This document shows, piece after piece, positions 21,433-31,439 of a stretch of 64,000 nt of DNA (position 1 is its first letter; each line of letters begins with the position of its first letter). This DNA is from Armigeres subalbatus (taxonomy: Eukaryota; Arthropoda; Insecta; Diptera; Culicidae): positions 217,471,783 through 217,535,782 of the forward strand of contig NC_085141.1 of assembly GCF_024139115.2 (NCBI RefSeq), in the 5' to 3' direction. The position numbers and the translations under genes are program-made. The notes below the pieces were generated by a model. That model was not told the DNA's origin. It saw nothing but the letters and a program-made list of their open reading frames with translations, and searched no databases.

Positions 21433-22379
21433 GTTTATGCAGTGTTGAACAAAGTTGAATAGATTAAAGAAATTATTGCAATGGACATAAAACTAGAAAA
21501 AAATTTATAATGTGAATTTGGTCCAATCGCAAATTGAAAATTTAAAATGCACAAAACGCACTAAGATCGAATTTTATCATGGACATCCTTTCAAAAGAAA
21601 GAATGCGAAATTCAAGGTTTTTCGTTTAATATTGCAATACTTGAAAAATACTTGTATCCACCTGATTCAGACTCAGGAATATTCTGATGAAACATATCTG
21701 ATGTGATCGGTGGCATTCTTCACTATCACAATACAATATGCCAATATCAAAGCCGTATATTTTCTGAAAAAAATAAAACTGATTGCATGCAGCAATCAAT
21801 TATCTTGTCATGCTCAAGCATAACACCCGACCCCCATTCCGTTCCATAAGCAAATACATTGTCGCCGTTGAATTATTTCATTCAGCTAATTCGCAGTTCA
21901 TTCAAATACGGCCACCACAATTATCGTCATTTTCCTTGTTGAACGGTTTTATTCAGTTTACGTACCATTCAATGGTCTCCGAAGCTCCCGACTCGTTTCG
22001 TGACGGTGATTAGAAAGATAACATAATTATTATGTCTGTTTCTGTGCAAACAATCATCCGGGCCCTACAGCTGAACAGGTCCTAAAAAAGCGTATCCCTC
22101 CACAACGTCGCAACAAAAAGTGCCACAAAGTCGCGCTTTAATTGTGTTTCGGCAAAAATTGGATATTACTTTCCGACGACGACGACGGCTTACTGCGACG
22201 AGACCCTCTCACAACGCAGTAGCTTCGGGCTGTTTGAAGAAGCGGCTGCACAGAAACGTTGTTGGTTACACTCCGCCCGCTATTTATGCTTTCATTCAAG
22301 GAAATAGATGCTTTTTTATGAAAATGTTAGTTTTCGAATTAAATGGGGAGCTGGGAACTCAAAACATTCGTGTAAATTG
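21433..22379. other. Spacer, no supported gene
   Basis: AT-rich sequence with frames under 90 codons on both strands. None resembles a protein that I know. No terminal repeat pair stands out. Confidence 0.4.
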
Positions 22380-23530
22380 ACTATTATAGACCTTCAATTC
22401 GCCAGTCTTAGGTGTAACAACTCTGTAGCCAACCAAGTGTCTATGTAGAATTAGTTTTATTCGTTCTACTCTTGGTTTTAATTGAACAATCCTATTGCAG
22501 AGGGTATCACTTTTTACGTGTGACAAATTTCAACCTGAGTCTTTGTCAGGTAATACTGTATATTGTTTCTCGTGAATGACTATGGGGTTTCATATACGCA
22601 CCTATATGTTGTGCAACTTTGACTCTACCCCAATTTCGGTCGGACTTACCCACAGACGGCTCCACATTACTCCGATTGAACCAAATTTCCTGGGGGCGGA
22701 CTCTAAGTTATACAACACGTCGGAGCGTGTGTGAGCCCCCTGTCACATAATTAAAATTTTTCCAGTAATAGACGAACCGGTTGGTATACAACTGATTAAT
22801 ATGGCAGTACTGTTTAACAATCCTTCAAGTGAGCATGGTGCCACTCGACTGATTCAAAATTTTGGTCATTTTCCAATCGTTCAACATTTGTAGTAATCTC
22901 GATTTAGGTGACCCATGAACGTAGTGGCAGTGTAACATTCCGGTGGTAGCTGGGGTCAGTTTTATCATCTGCCATTTAGCTGATTTTGTCGTTTTTGTTT
23001 TTATTTCTCTCGGTTTTGATCGCCTCAATATCCCGGCGGTGAAAGCTGACCAAACACGCGGAATCCTACGAACGAACGGTTCGATCCGATAGGAGGTGGT
23101 GTCGTTTCGAAAAACCGATGTTTATGTGCTCGTAAAACCAAATTGAAGTCCTTTGTCCATCGAAGGCAGTGTGCAGCTCAGCAGACAGAAGGACAGAGTG
23201 GACTTTCTAATGGATGATGGTTTATTCTCGTGCTTCACCTGGGTAACGATCGGTGCTGATTGAAGATGATGACTGATTTATCACGAAATTTTGAACATCC
23301 AGAAGCAACATTGTTGGAATAGTGGAAGGTAGTCTTTGGACTGCTTTTGGTACGGTTACCCAAAGTTTTGACTTTGGATTATTTGGTTCTTCTTTCTTCG
23401 GCGCAGTTTGACAAGTAAGACCCATATTTGACCTGGAGTGACCGTAGTGTGAGCCTTCTCCTTAATTGCCGTTCTACTCACGCCATCTTCGGCCATTGAA
23501 AAGGCCTATTAATATAAGTAGTGCAGGTTT
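22380..23530. other. Unidentified stretch with mixed composition
   Basis: The 22600-23470 part is less AT-rich than its surroundings. It carries two minus frames of 67 codons (22825-23028 and 23222-23425) without visible domains. They could be exons or an old element's ORF; the sequence gives no decision. Confidence 0.3.
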
Positions 23531-23534
23531 CGAA

Positions 23535-24030
23535 GCGAAAAGTGAGACGTCGCACTTCTTTCTTCTCCCTTCTCATTTCTTACTTCTCACTTCTCACTGC
23601 AAAAACGGAGGAGGGCGAAATAAGATGTGAGCAAAGATGAGTGAACTAACTCACTTCTCATATTTTACTTATCACTGTGGAAAGTGAGTTATTTCTCATT
23701 TCTCAATTCTCACTGTGAAAAGTGGGAAGGGCGAAGTGAGAAGTAGGACGCCATACTTTTCACTCATCATTTCTTAATTCTTACTTCGAAAAGTAAGAAA
23801 TTTTAAATGTGAAGTGAGGAATAAGAAGTTTGAGGTGAGAAGTTAAAAACTATTAGTGAGAAGTGAGACGTCAAACTTCATATTGCTCACTATTCACAAT
23901 AAGTATCTCAATTTCTCCTTATTTCATCAACTCCTTATTTCTCACGCCCCTTTCTTACTTTGCATTTCTCACTGCTGACAGTGAGAAGTGAATATTGAGA
24001 AATAATGAGTGAGGAGTGACACGCCTCACT
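23535..24030. repeat. GAGAAGTGAG / CTCACTTCTC simple-repeat tract, copy 1
   Basis: About 500 bp consist mostly of CACTTCTCACTT-type and GTGAGAAGTGAG-type words in both orientations, with AGTGAGACGTC-like joints (GTGAGACGTCGCAC at about 23542, GTGAGACGTCAAAC at about 23866). The alternating orientation gives many local hairpins. The matching tract is at 49289-49475. Confidence 0.85.
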
Positions 24031-24033
24031 TTA

Positions 24034-24184
24034 ACGAAGGTTCCATTGTATTCGATTTTGACATCAGCGCATTAGAATTTCGGCAACGTTTGATAAGATT
24101 TTATAACAACTGACACTGTTTAGCTTTAAGTTTGTTGTCTACATACACAGTCAGATGAAAAATGATAGAAATAAATAAATAAAT
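24034..24184 (+). mobile_element. 3'-end fragment of a Jockey-type LINE
   Basis: It matches 17757-17900 in order: AACGAAGG, TCGATTTTGACATCA, GAATTTCGG, TTTGATAAGATTTTATAA, ACAGTCAGATGAAAAATG, then AAATAAATAAAT. Only the last codons and the 3' UTR are present, as expected from a heavily 5'-truncated insertion. It sits between a GAGAAGTGAG tract and a TTGGCCGAA block. Confidence 0.8.
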
Positions 24185-24227
24185 TTCTTTTTTCTCACTT
24201 CGCAAATGAAATATTAGATGGAAGGGG

Positions 24228-24335
24228 AAGGGTCGTTTGGCCGAAACCCATTCGACCGGAAGCCATTTGGCCGAATGCCTCTAGGCCGAACAAACCATTA
24301 GGCCGAAACCCATCTGACCGGAAGGGTCAGTATGC
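24228..24335. repeat. TTGGCCGAA phrase block, copy 1
   Basis: It reads GGGAAGGGTCGTTTGGCCGA, ACCCATTCGACCGGAAGCC, ATTTGGCCGAATGCC, CTAGGCCGAACAAACC, TTAGGCCGAAACCCATC. The same phrases in the same order occur inverted at 49476-49612, so this is a conserved terminal block of one repeat family rather than random simple sequence. Confidence 0.85.
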
Positions 24336-25218
24336 GTTTGATGAACATACGAATAGTGGCCTAGGAAAAACGCAGTTTTCAGCGTTTTTCCTTCAATTCT
24401 TCAGTAATTGCTATTTTGATAAGTGAAAAATTAATATGGAAATGCCATGAATATATTATGATGGAGGGTAAGTCGGTAAATAGCCCCAAAATATTGAATT
24501 TACTTCAAAACTTTATTAGTATTAGTGCAGATTCGAATAAAATCATCGTCATTATCGGATTGATTATGGTTTATAGAGCCTTAAAACAATATATAATAAA
24601 TCCATACGTAATCATAAAAGACGCTTCGATTGGGTTTGACACTTTTTGGAGCGAAATCATTTTTCGGCGAATGAGAGAAACGATGCGATTCGGCGTGAAA
24701 AACTCATGCGCGATGTTGTCCATGCAGAATCGCAAGCGAGTCAGCTCGCGCATGAGGCTCTGGTGAATGAGATTTGAGCATGATTCTACCAACACTGTTT
24801 GTGACAGGGAAGGCAAATTATTAAAAATTAACCGTATCACAACCAGTCGTCATAAGACGGAGAGCAAAGCGCCTTTTTCTATTTCAGGCGATTATATGAA
24901 AGAATACTTAAGTTGTTTTCAATTTTGCATGAAAGGCAGTCATGAAAAGATATTGTGCTTTGTTTTAAAGTTTAAGTTTCTAATTTTTTTATAGATATAT
25001 GCAAATAATATTGAGAAGTCGATAAATTAATTATATTCCTTTAATCCAATGAATTGCAAGTGGTGATAAACACCATAATAAAGCAGATACTCCACACATT
25101 CATACCCAATCACTAAATAATTACTTGTTAAGATTTTTGTAGCAGGCCTTTCATTCTTCCCTGTTTCTATAGAGATTGAGACGGGCAGATATGTAAACAT
25201 CGCGTGACATCTCTCATT
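24336..25218. other. Spacer, no supported gene
   Basis: A plus frame of 116 codons (24416-24766) and a minus frame of 89 overlap at 24571-24766. Neither matches a known family. A GATTTGAGCATGATTCT-like region looks unique. I see nothing to annotate. Confidence 0.35.
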
Positions 25219-25639
25219 GAAATGGGCAGGGAATCAATTTATCTGGAATGTGCGTGCGAAAGAAGCGACAAAAGAGAACCAACGACAAAGCTTTGTTTTT
25301 GTCGGAGATAATAATGACAAAGATCCGAAAATTTTTGTCAGCAACAAAAAAAAAAGACAATCTTGTTGCTATCTTTTCATCCCGTTATTTTGCATTATTT
25401 GTAGAGAAAATTTCGGTTTTATGCTATCTTAGTTTCTGCTTATATGGAAATATTCGAGAATCGAACAATGATTATAAAATTAGCATCGTATTCTCGGAAA
25501 TATCAGAGCATGCAAGGCAAATGATTCTTGTCATATTTTGTTTGGGTTCGGATAAATGTTTGTCGCTAGGTGCGTTTGTCAGTAACAAACTCTGTTGATG
25601 ACAAAGGCGTTGCTCGAATATTGATTCCCTGGAAATGGG
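25219..25639. mobile_element. Non-autonomous hAT element with 8-bp target duplication
   Basis: The element body is 25227-25631 (405 bp). The termini are CAGGGAATCAAT and ATTGATTCCCTG, a perfect 12-bp inverted repeat. It is flanked by GAAATGGG at 25219-25226 and 25632-25639. A CAGGG start and an 8-bp duplication are hallmarks of the hAT superfamily. No transposase is encoded, and the frames inside are incidental. The intact ends and perfect duplication suggest a fairly recent insertion. Confidence 0.9.
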
Positions 25640-25683
25640 AAATTGCAGTACTGATTACAATTTTATGGAAGCGAAAGATTAAC

Positions 25684-25941
25684 CCTACACTGAGAAAATT
25701 CTTTATATTGAATATATTTGTCGCACACATAAATTTTTGCAATTTGGCGACCCAAATATATACAATTTGTACCAGCACATCAATTCAATAACTGCATATT
25801 AGAGACCACACATACATTTTATTTGATTATGATTATATTTGTACTTCGCGTGGAGAGTGGTTATGTGTGCACTAATTAGAATCATGAATTAAATTAATGG
25901 ATTTTTGCCAATAAAAATGTGTGAAATTTTTGCAGTGTAGG
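25684..25941. mobile_element. MITE with CCTACACTG termini
   Basis: Left end CCTACACTGAGAAAATTC, right end GAAATTTTTGCAGTGTAGG. The inverted match is about 19 bp with two or three mismatches or gaps. The interior is AT-rich and non-coding. The target duplication cannot be fixed. Confidence 0.7.
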
Positions 25942-26300
25942 ATAGGATGAGGCAATTGAATTGTGACTGCCTTGTTGTTTCCTCAATCGATTGCTTCGAT
26001 AAGGTGGTGTCCAGTGCTTCGGAATATTTTTTATGCAAAATCCGCCAAATAATGTATGTAAAAAAATCAAGTTTTCTTGCACATTTCTTCCATTTTTGTA
26101 ATAAAAGATGCAACGTACTATCAGCAACAAGTTTTTACATGTAATTAGATAAGTTTTACAGTGAAATAAAAAAAAGTTGGTTAATAATGATTCATATCGA
26201 GTGTTTTAAATCAGCATAACCCTTGAGAATTTTGCATACATAATTTGCAGTCTAGCATAAATTCATTTTACCCATAAAATCAAAAAACAAACTTTTGAAT
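25942..26300. other. AT-rich spacer
   Basis: Opposing short frames of 65-78 codons overlap here and are mutually exclusive. No domain or RNA signal is visible. Confidence 0.4.
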
Positions 26301-26304
26301 TTTG

Positions 26305-26586
26305 TCATAAATTTCTATTTAATAAACCAGCAACACGTCCAAGGTAACAACAAGCTGCCCTTTTGAAAATGTGATGCCGTCGATCGAAGTAATCGATTGT
26401 CATTTTCACCTTGTCATAAATGCGTGGAGATGGAAGAAAGTTGTCGTCGGCAGCAGAATCACGAGTGCGCGTCATAAGTAGAAGCTGCAATAATGTATTC
26501 GCATGGATGGAAATGAAACCTGAAACAAGTAGCAGACTACCTACTAAAATTGTAATCTTGATGGGAAATTCACTTGACTGCTACTG
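26305..26586 (-). CDS. Possible exon of a small secreted peptide precursor (unrecognised)
   Basis: The minus frame ends at TGA (26305-26307) and is open up to about 26583. Its N-terminal half is strongly hydrophobic (FPIKITILVGSLLLVSGFIS then IHANTLLQLLL), like a signal peptide that lacks its own starting Met. It is followed by a charged part with possible processing sites RR and KR (YFDRRHHIFKRAACCYLGR), ending VAGLLNRNL. An AG acceptor (AGCAG) lies just upstream, but the pyrimidine tract is weak. If real, this would be the last exon of a secreted peptide gene. I recognise no family, and chance is a serious alternative in AT-rich DNA. Confidence 0.25.
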
Positions 26587-26716
26587 CTGCTATCGTAAAT
26601 CTTCTACCGATGGTAAATATCTGCCATCACCAAGCGAATCATCTGTACTTTGATCAAAATTCACCTCGCCTCAAATTATTAAGAGCTTAAGAGCTGCTTC
26701 CCGTGTAGACGATAAT

Positions 26717-26792
26717 CACCCCTATTCTTGTTTGCGGACGAACGAAACTTTCGAACGAATGCAGTTCGTTCAAGTAAACAAGAATAAGGGTG
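26717..26792. mobile_element. 76-bp fold-back MITE
   Basis: The left arm is CACCCCTATTCTTGTTTGC and the right arm GTAAACAAGAATAAGGGTG, followed inward by CGAAC/GTTCG. AAT stands on both sides (26714-26716, 26793-26795), possibly a 3-bp target duplication. Confidence 0.8.
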
Positions 26793-26814
26793 AATAGCTC
26801 ATTAACAGTAAAAT

Positions 26815-26984
26815 GTGATATTGATAACAAAATATTATATGAACTTGTTTGAAATAAAAGTGTAGAAATATTAACAAGAGCCTATAAATATCTTCTATTA
26901 ATTAGTTCTTGTGAATCGTTTTGTTATTTTAGCTTGTTAATTTTACTCAAACAAGTTCATATCATGTTTTGTTATCAATATCAC
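26815..26984. mobile_element. 170-bp fold-back MITE
   Basis: The arms are GTGATATTGATAACAAAA then TATGAACTTGTTTGA (26815-26852), and their inverse at 26946-26984. The match is about 38 of 42 positions. The centre is AT-rich. The start of the longest plus-strand frame at 26934 lies in this MITE, so that start is not a gene start. Confidence 0.85.
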
Positions 26985-27000
26985 GGCTGCTACCCGGGTT

Positions 27001-27333
27001 TCACTGATGATAGCCAATCGATGGTACTTCAGACGCCACCGTTGCTAAAATGTGCTCCACCGCACTACTGCCACAGCTTTCATCATCTTGGCGAAACAGG
27101 CAAGAAATTTCATCTGATGCCGATGACAAAGACCGCACGACCAACTCCATCGGCGGGGATAAAATTTCCGACAGGAGCTCCGCCGATGCCGATGGTGGGC
27201 CCGCAGTCTGCTCTTCACGACATCTCGAACGAAATGACTCGTGCGCGCGGAAAAGTTGCTTTCTTTTAATCAATAAAGTAAACCTTGTAGCCACGCCCCT
27301 TTGGTGAGTGTTACGGTTACACAATATTTGCAC
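27001..27333 (-). CDS. Unrecognised minus-strand open frame
   Basis: An open frame of about 110 codons on the minus strand ends at TGA near 27001. Its middle (ELLSEILSPPMELVVRSLSS, then DEISCLFRQDDESCGSSAVE) has protein-like composition in a local patch that is less AT-rich. Two plus-strand frames cover the same bases, so coding on either strand is unproven. It lies upstream of the 26305-26586 candidate on the same strand and could be an earlier exon, but no good donor site joins them. Confidence 0.2.
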   Translation of the reverse strand: MQILCNRNTHQRGVATRFTLLIKRKQLFRAHESFRSRCREEQTAGPPSASAELLSEILSPPMELVVRSLSSASDEISCLFRQDDESCGSSAVEHILATVASEVPSIGYHQ

Positions 27334-27591
27334 TCAGTCCGATCAGCAACAAGGCGGGATTAATGGGCCTCCTTTATTGAATATAACAAAAACTGCTTTC
27401 CCACGCGCGTGTGATATTTCATTTGAACTACTTAAATTCGTTTTATTTTTGTTTATTACATTATTTTTAACATTTCAAGTGGGTAGCCACTTGGTTATTC
27501 ATCTTTGATTCTGTTTCAATAGCAATGGTTGGAATTCAAATGTAATTTATAAAGTTTATCTAATGTATCAGAATAGCCAAAACAATAATAC

Positions 27592-27740
27592 TTTATGTCG
27601 TTTTCGTTTTTGCGGTGTAGCTGCACCGGGTGTACACTTTCTGCACTGAAATTGTTCGTTTTTGGTTTTCGCTCTACACTCAAACCCCACTTTTTCGTGC
27701 ACCGTACGGAAAGTGTAGCACGCATAAAATCGAGAGTGTA
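27592..27740 (+). repeat. Dispersed element with GGTGTAGCTGCACC, copy 1
   Basis: It contains ATGTCGTTTTCGTTTTTGCG and then GGTGTAGCTGCACCGG. It also has several GTGTAC/GTGTAG words and an inverted AAGTGTAGC end. The same start appears inverted at 29558-29636. It looks like the end of a MITE family whose core is the near-palindrome GGTGTAGCTRCACC. Confidence 0.65.
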
Positions 27741-28616
27741 GCTTGTTCGAATGGTGGTGTTACCAATACAGCCGCATGCCACGTGCTTGTTGCTGTCAAA
27801 TTCTGTTTTGTTTTGGCTTCGGTTTTGATGAACCGGGTGCGCGTTGGAGTGAGATTTTTTAATAAAGTGAATGGTAATTGCGCGTTTTAATTCTATTTAT
27901 CTAATGCAAAATAAATAAAACTGTAGTTTTATGTATGTCATAAGAGAAGGATAATTAAAAACAGTGAAGGACATTTACTAATCGATTAGTTTATAAAAGT
28001 TAGGCGATGAATCAAGGTAAAAGAAATTGCTTACATTCAACCAGTTGTATTGTATACTAATTCATGTTCCTGCTATTAAATTTTATCTTTCGTTACCTTG
28101 ACCATCGGTTTGAATATATTATTAGTCATGAAATTATTCTAATAAACAAGTTTTTTTGTGGAACTTGAAAATAGTTCCAAAATTTTGAACCAACATCAGA
28201 ACTTGTTCTTCGAAGTATCTTTTGAAAAAATCAACTAGCTTGAGGTGACGAATCATTCCATAAAATCTTTTGAATTCCAAGTTTTTGGTATTTACAAAGG
28301 ATTTTTACAACCTTTTCAGATTTTGAATATTCAGCTTTGATCTATTGAGATTTTGTTAATTTTTATTATCTTATAGAATCTAATGACTCAATAGCAATAA
28401 TTACAGTCTTGCTTTGCTAGCTCACATTTTATTACATGGGCCACCTTTTAGTTGAGCCTTTGCTGGTTAATCCATGGAATTGAAAACGTAGTTGAGCATA
28501 TTTAGCATAATTGAACATAAATTGTGAATTGTAATGTTTGAGTCGCAGTACATATGTTCAAATGGCTGACAGGTCACCTCTTAGAAATAAAGTTTAATAG
28601 ATGAGGCGATGTGTTA
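27741..28616. other. AT-rich spacer, nothing identified
   Basis: Low-complexity AT-rich DNA with no frame over 90 codons that looks coding and no terminal repeat pair. Confidence 0.5.
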
Positions 28617-28752
28617 TAGCCTATTCAGATTACGCCATTAATCTTAATAAATATCGTGTACAAGTGGAATTGAAAATTGAATGTATGTGGATGGGCATCA
28701 AGTTACTCTTTATCATATTTATTATAATAAATGGCGTAATTTTAAACGGCTA
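28617..28752. mobile_element. 136-bp fold-back MITE
   Basis: The left arm is TAGCCTATTCAGATTACGCC followed by ATTAAT. The right arm is the inverse (ATGGCGTAATTTTAAACGGC then TA). Both inner ends run into AATAAATA/TATTTATT. Mismatches are few. Confidence 0.75.
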
Positions 28753-29555
28753 TTAGCTCAATCAGCATATCACGAATGTACATGTATAATCGGTGTTGAA
28801 CTTAGTCTGTAGATTAAAAAAACACCTTAATAAAGATTTTAAAAAAAATGTACATGTATAACAAGATTAGTTTAGAATCGAGCTTAGAATGTATAAACTG
28901 ATTCGAGCTTTTTTAATTCGTTTAATAAATATCTTTGCAAAGCAATATTTTATTAAACTGGAAAACTTTGGAAATTTTTTTTCATTTAGAACACATTCTA
29001 CTTTCCACTTAATTTGTGAGTGCTAAGAAAAATATATGTCTCTTACGAACCGAAGTTCGCCACATTGTTATATAATAGCAAATATAAGATTAGTACAAAC
29101 AAACGTTTCCCTAAGAATCCAACATTCTTCTCAAAAACCTGAAATGGCCCAAGAATTCACAATGAAAACCCAAAAATCAATCTACTTGTAGTTTTGTATT
29201 GTGATCAATTGGAATATGGTTTTGCATATTTTAATACTTCCATCAGAAACAAAGAAGCTCTTAATGAATCATTGGCCGTGAAATTTTGCAATATTTGATT
29301 CGTTTTGAAATATCATGCATCGTTTTCATGATCTGTCAGACAGTGAGTACTGTGTTCAGCTTTAGATGCAATTAAACAGAAAGTAAAAGTCAAATGTCTA
29401 TAAGAATGACACGATTCCTACAATTTCAATTTAATCCTAACAAGAAAGATTGGAATAACATACATATTTCATAGCAGGCAGCAAGAACAAAACCAAATAT
29501 GACAGAAGCATGGAAGATGACCGATGTCACACATACTTTCGCAATCTTACTGGGA
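28753..29555. other. AT-rich spacer, nothing identified
   Basis: No coding frame, RNA gene or clear element ends. A short direct repeat, ATGTACATGTATAA, occurs at about 28777 and 28847. Confidence 0.45.
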
Positions 29556-29557
29556 CT

Positions 29558-29636
29558 GCACTGAAAATGTTCGTTTATGTGGTGCAAAATTATGCACTTT
29601 CCGGTGTAGCTACACCACAAAAACGAAAACGACATT
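29558..29636 (-). repeat. Dispersed element with GGTGTAGCTACACC, copy 2 (inverted)
   Basis: Its minus strand reads ATGTCGTTTTCGTTTTTGTG then GTGTAGCTACACCGG, matching the start of 27592-27740. Locally it forms a hairpin with ATGTTCGTTTATGTGG. Confidence 0.65.
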
Positions 29637-29740
29637 AGTGAACACTAAAACCATAATCATAATAAACTACAATGCGTATTGTGTTACAATAAACAATTTC
29701 CTTACGTTGTCCAACGTCTACTTTGCGGTCGTGTCTTCTA

Positions 29741-30033
29741 CCCAAGTAACCATGGAGCTATTAATGCTTGCAAATAGTACAGCCATTAAAGTTGACTTAA
29801 AGTAGAAAAAGGCCATTTTACGACCGAAATAATGATTCATTACATTGACATGTTGAAATAAAACATAAGTAATGCATCGCTGCATTCGTAACGCTGAAAT
29901 AGTGTATCGTTGCTTGACAGGCGATGAAGAAATGCATCTTTTCATCGGTAAAACTGATATAATGCAATTAGCATTTAATATGCTGATCTGTGATTGATTA
30001 CATGCATTAATTAATGCTTGCTGATAACTTGGG
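29741..30033. mobile_element. MITE with CCCAAGT termini and TA flanks
   Basis: It starts CCCAAGTAACCATGG and ends CTGATAACTTGGG, with TA on both sides. A second inverted pair lies inside (ATTAATGCTTGCAAA near the left, TTAATTAATGCTTGC near the right, the latter direct). Repeated CAATGCATC-like words fill the centre. No coding. Confidence 0.65.
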
Positions 30034-30390
30034 TACACAACCCTCCTGTTTTTTATTCCAATTTCGTTTATTTGGTAAGCTCAGGCGTGTATAATACTTT
30101 ACGGAGCCACGGTTCTTTCGATATGTGCAATAAATATCATTTTATTATTAAATTAATAAGGGGGGCGGGTAATAAGCCAACGCACTCGTGGTGACTTGAG
30201 GTTAGATTTCTAAAGTTTAAGGATGCACGGGGCTTAGGATCAGGTCATTTTGGCTGCTCATCTGGGAATTTGGCGTAAAGGAAGTACGTACAAAGAAAAA
30301 AATGATAAAAGAAAAAAGAAAACAAAAGTAAGGTACACTGGGTGAAGTGGAAAAAGGAAATCGATCAAATTTACATTATTGTAAAACCAG
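30034..30390. other. Spacer with unassigned repeat-like text
   Basis: TTTATTTGGTAAGCTCAGGC and ACTTTACGGAGCCACGGTTC resemble phrases that I associate with dispersed mosquito repeats, but no ends can be set. The remainder is A-rich. Confidence 0.35.
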
Positions 30391-30391
30391 T

Positions 30392-30605
30392 TCATATGAT
30401 CGCCTAAGACGAGCTAAGTAACTCCATTTAATTCCACCAATTATTTCGATATCTTTGCAGATACGTTTTTCTACCACAACTGTGTGGTCGTCTTCAGTGT
30501 CTCGTACTTGACTCGACTTGTCGAAATACGTATCTGCAAATATATTGAAATAATTGGTGGAATTAAATGGATTTACTTAACTCGTCTTAGACGATTGAAG
30601 ACATT
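30392..30605. mobile_element. Fold-back element, AGATACGTATTTCG family, copy 2
   Basis: The arms share CTAAGACGAG, CCATTTAATTCCACCAATTA and GCAGATACG with their inverses on the right. The loop holds GGTCGTCTTCAGTGTCTCGT then ACTTGACTCGAC. It is followed by GAAGACATTCCACTAAAAAG, as in the copy at 8825. Confidence 0.85.
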
Positions 30606-30655
30606 CCACTAAAAAGAGCTTAAAATATTTTTTTTTTCAGTTTATATGATTACTA

Positions 30656-30918
30656 CTAGTTGACCCGGCAGACGTTGTCCTGCATAGTAGGCGAAAATGC
30701 GCGTTGTGAACTGCCCTTGCGAAATTCCCATACGAATCTTTATTTTAATTTTTCACGGTTTACTCAACTTAAGTCGTGATTTTCGTAGGAAGAAATGTCA
30801 TATAAACCCGTCGGAAACGATAATGGACATATTTGCTTAAGAAATATAGAAAATCCATCCAGCCGTTTTCGAGTTATGCGGATACGAACACAGACCATTT
30901 CATTTTTATTATATAGAT
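30656..30918 (+). mobile_element. 263-bp dispersed repeat, TAGTTGACCCGGCAGACG family, copy 1
   Basis: It starts CTAGTTGACCCGGCAGACGT and includes GTAGGCGAAAATGCGCGTTG. It ends CGTTTTCGAGTTATGCGGAT, AACACAGACC, TTTTTATTATATAGA. The copy at 59136-59398 has the same length and near-identical ends. Architecture and wording suggest a SINE or an RTE-type LINE tail; the class is uncertain. Confidence 0.75.
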
Positions 30919-31317
30919 AGATAGAAGAAGATAGATGTCTGAAGCTCGATTTATGCATATGAACAACATGTGGTAGATTTAGTTCGGAAATCTATTACAT
31001 ATTGTGCATGTGCAATCGAGTTTTAGACATAGTAATGAATTTCTACACCAGGTGGCCTAATATCTGGAAGATGGCCATTAACTTTGAATGAGCAGTTTAT
31101 ACGATCTAAATGCAATCGATCATTATGAGGTATAAGAAATTTATACCATTTTGGTCGCTTGAAATTTATGAAAATAGATTTGAAAATTAGGAGTTGTTTT
31201 TCCGCATGGCACAGTGAAATGGGGTAAGTGGAAAACCCAAGTTACCATGACCTTCAAATATTATGAGTATCTCATCTCAACATCTCGCGGCTACAATAAA
31301 AATAAAAACATGAAAAC

Positions 31318-31392
31318 CTACTGAGAATCGAACCATGGACCTTCAGATTTGAAACCTTTCACTCCAACCATCACACCACCAATTCTACTTAA
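31318..31392 (-). other. tRNA-derived sequence (SINE head or tRNA pseudogene)
   Basis: On the minus strand it reads GGTGGTGTGATGGTTGG (A-box-like), AAGGTTTCAAATCTGAAGG (anticodon-arm-like) and CATGGTTCGATTCTC (B-box). The spacing suits an internal pol III promoter, but I can draw no acceptor stem. It is probably retroposed. Confidence 0.5.
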
Positions 31393-31439
31393 AGATTCTG
31401 CCATATAAACAACAAAGTAATTTGCAACTTTATTGTACC

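Noticed and set aside
26934..27269. 111-codon plus frame starting at 26934
   Set aside because: Its start is in the arm of a MITE, and an opposing frame is equally plausible.
31318..31392. Functional tRNA gene on the minus strand
   Set aside because: A- and B-box-like blocks exist, but no acceptor stem can be formed.
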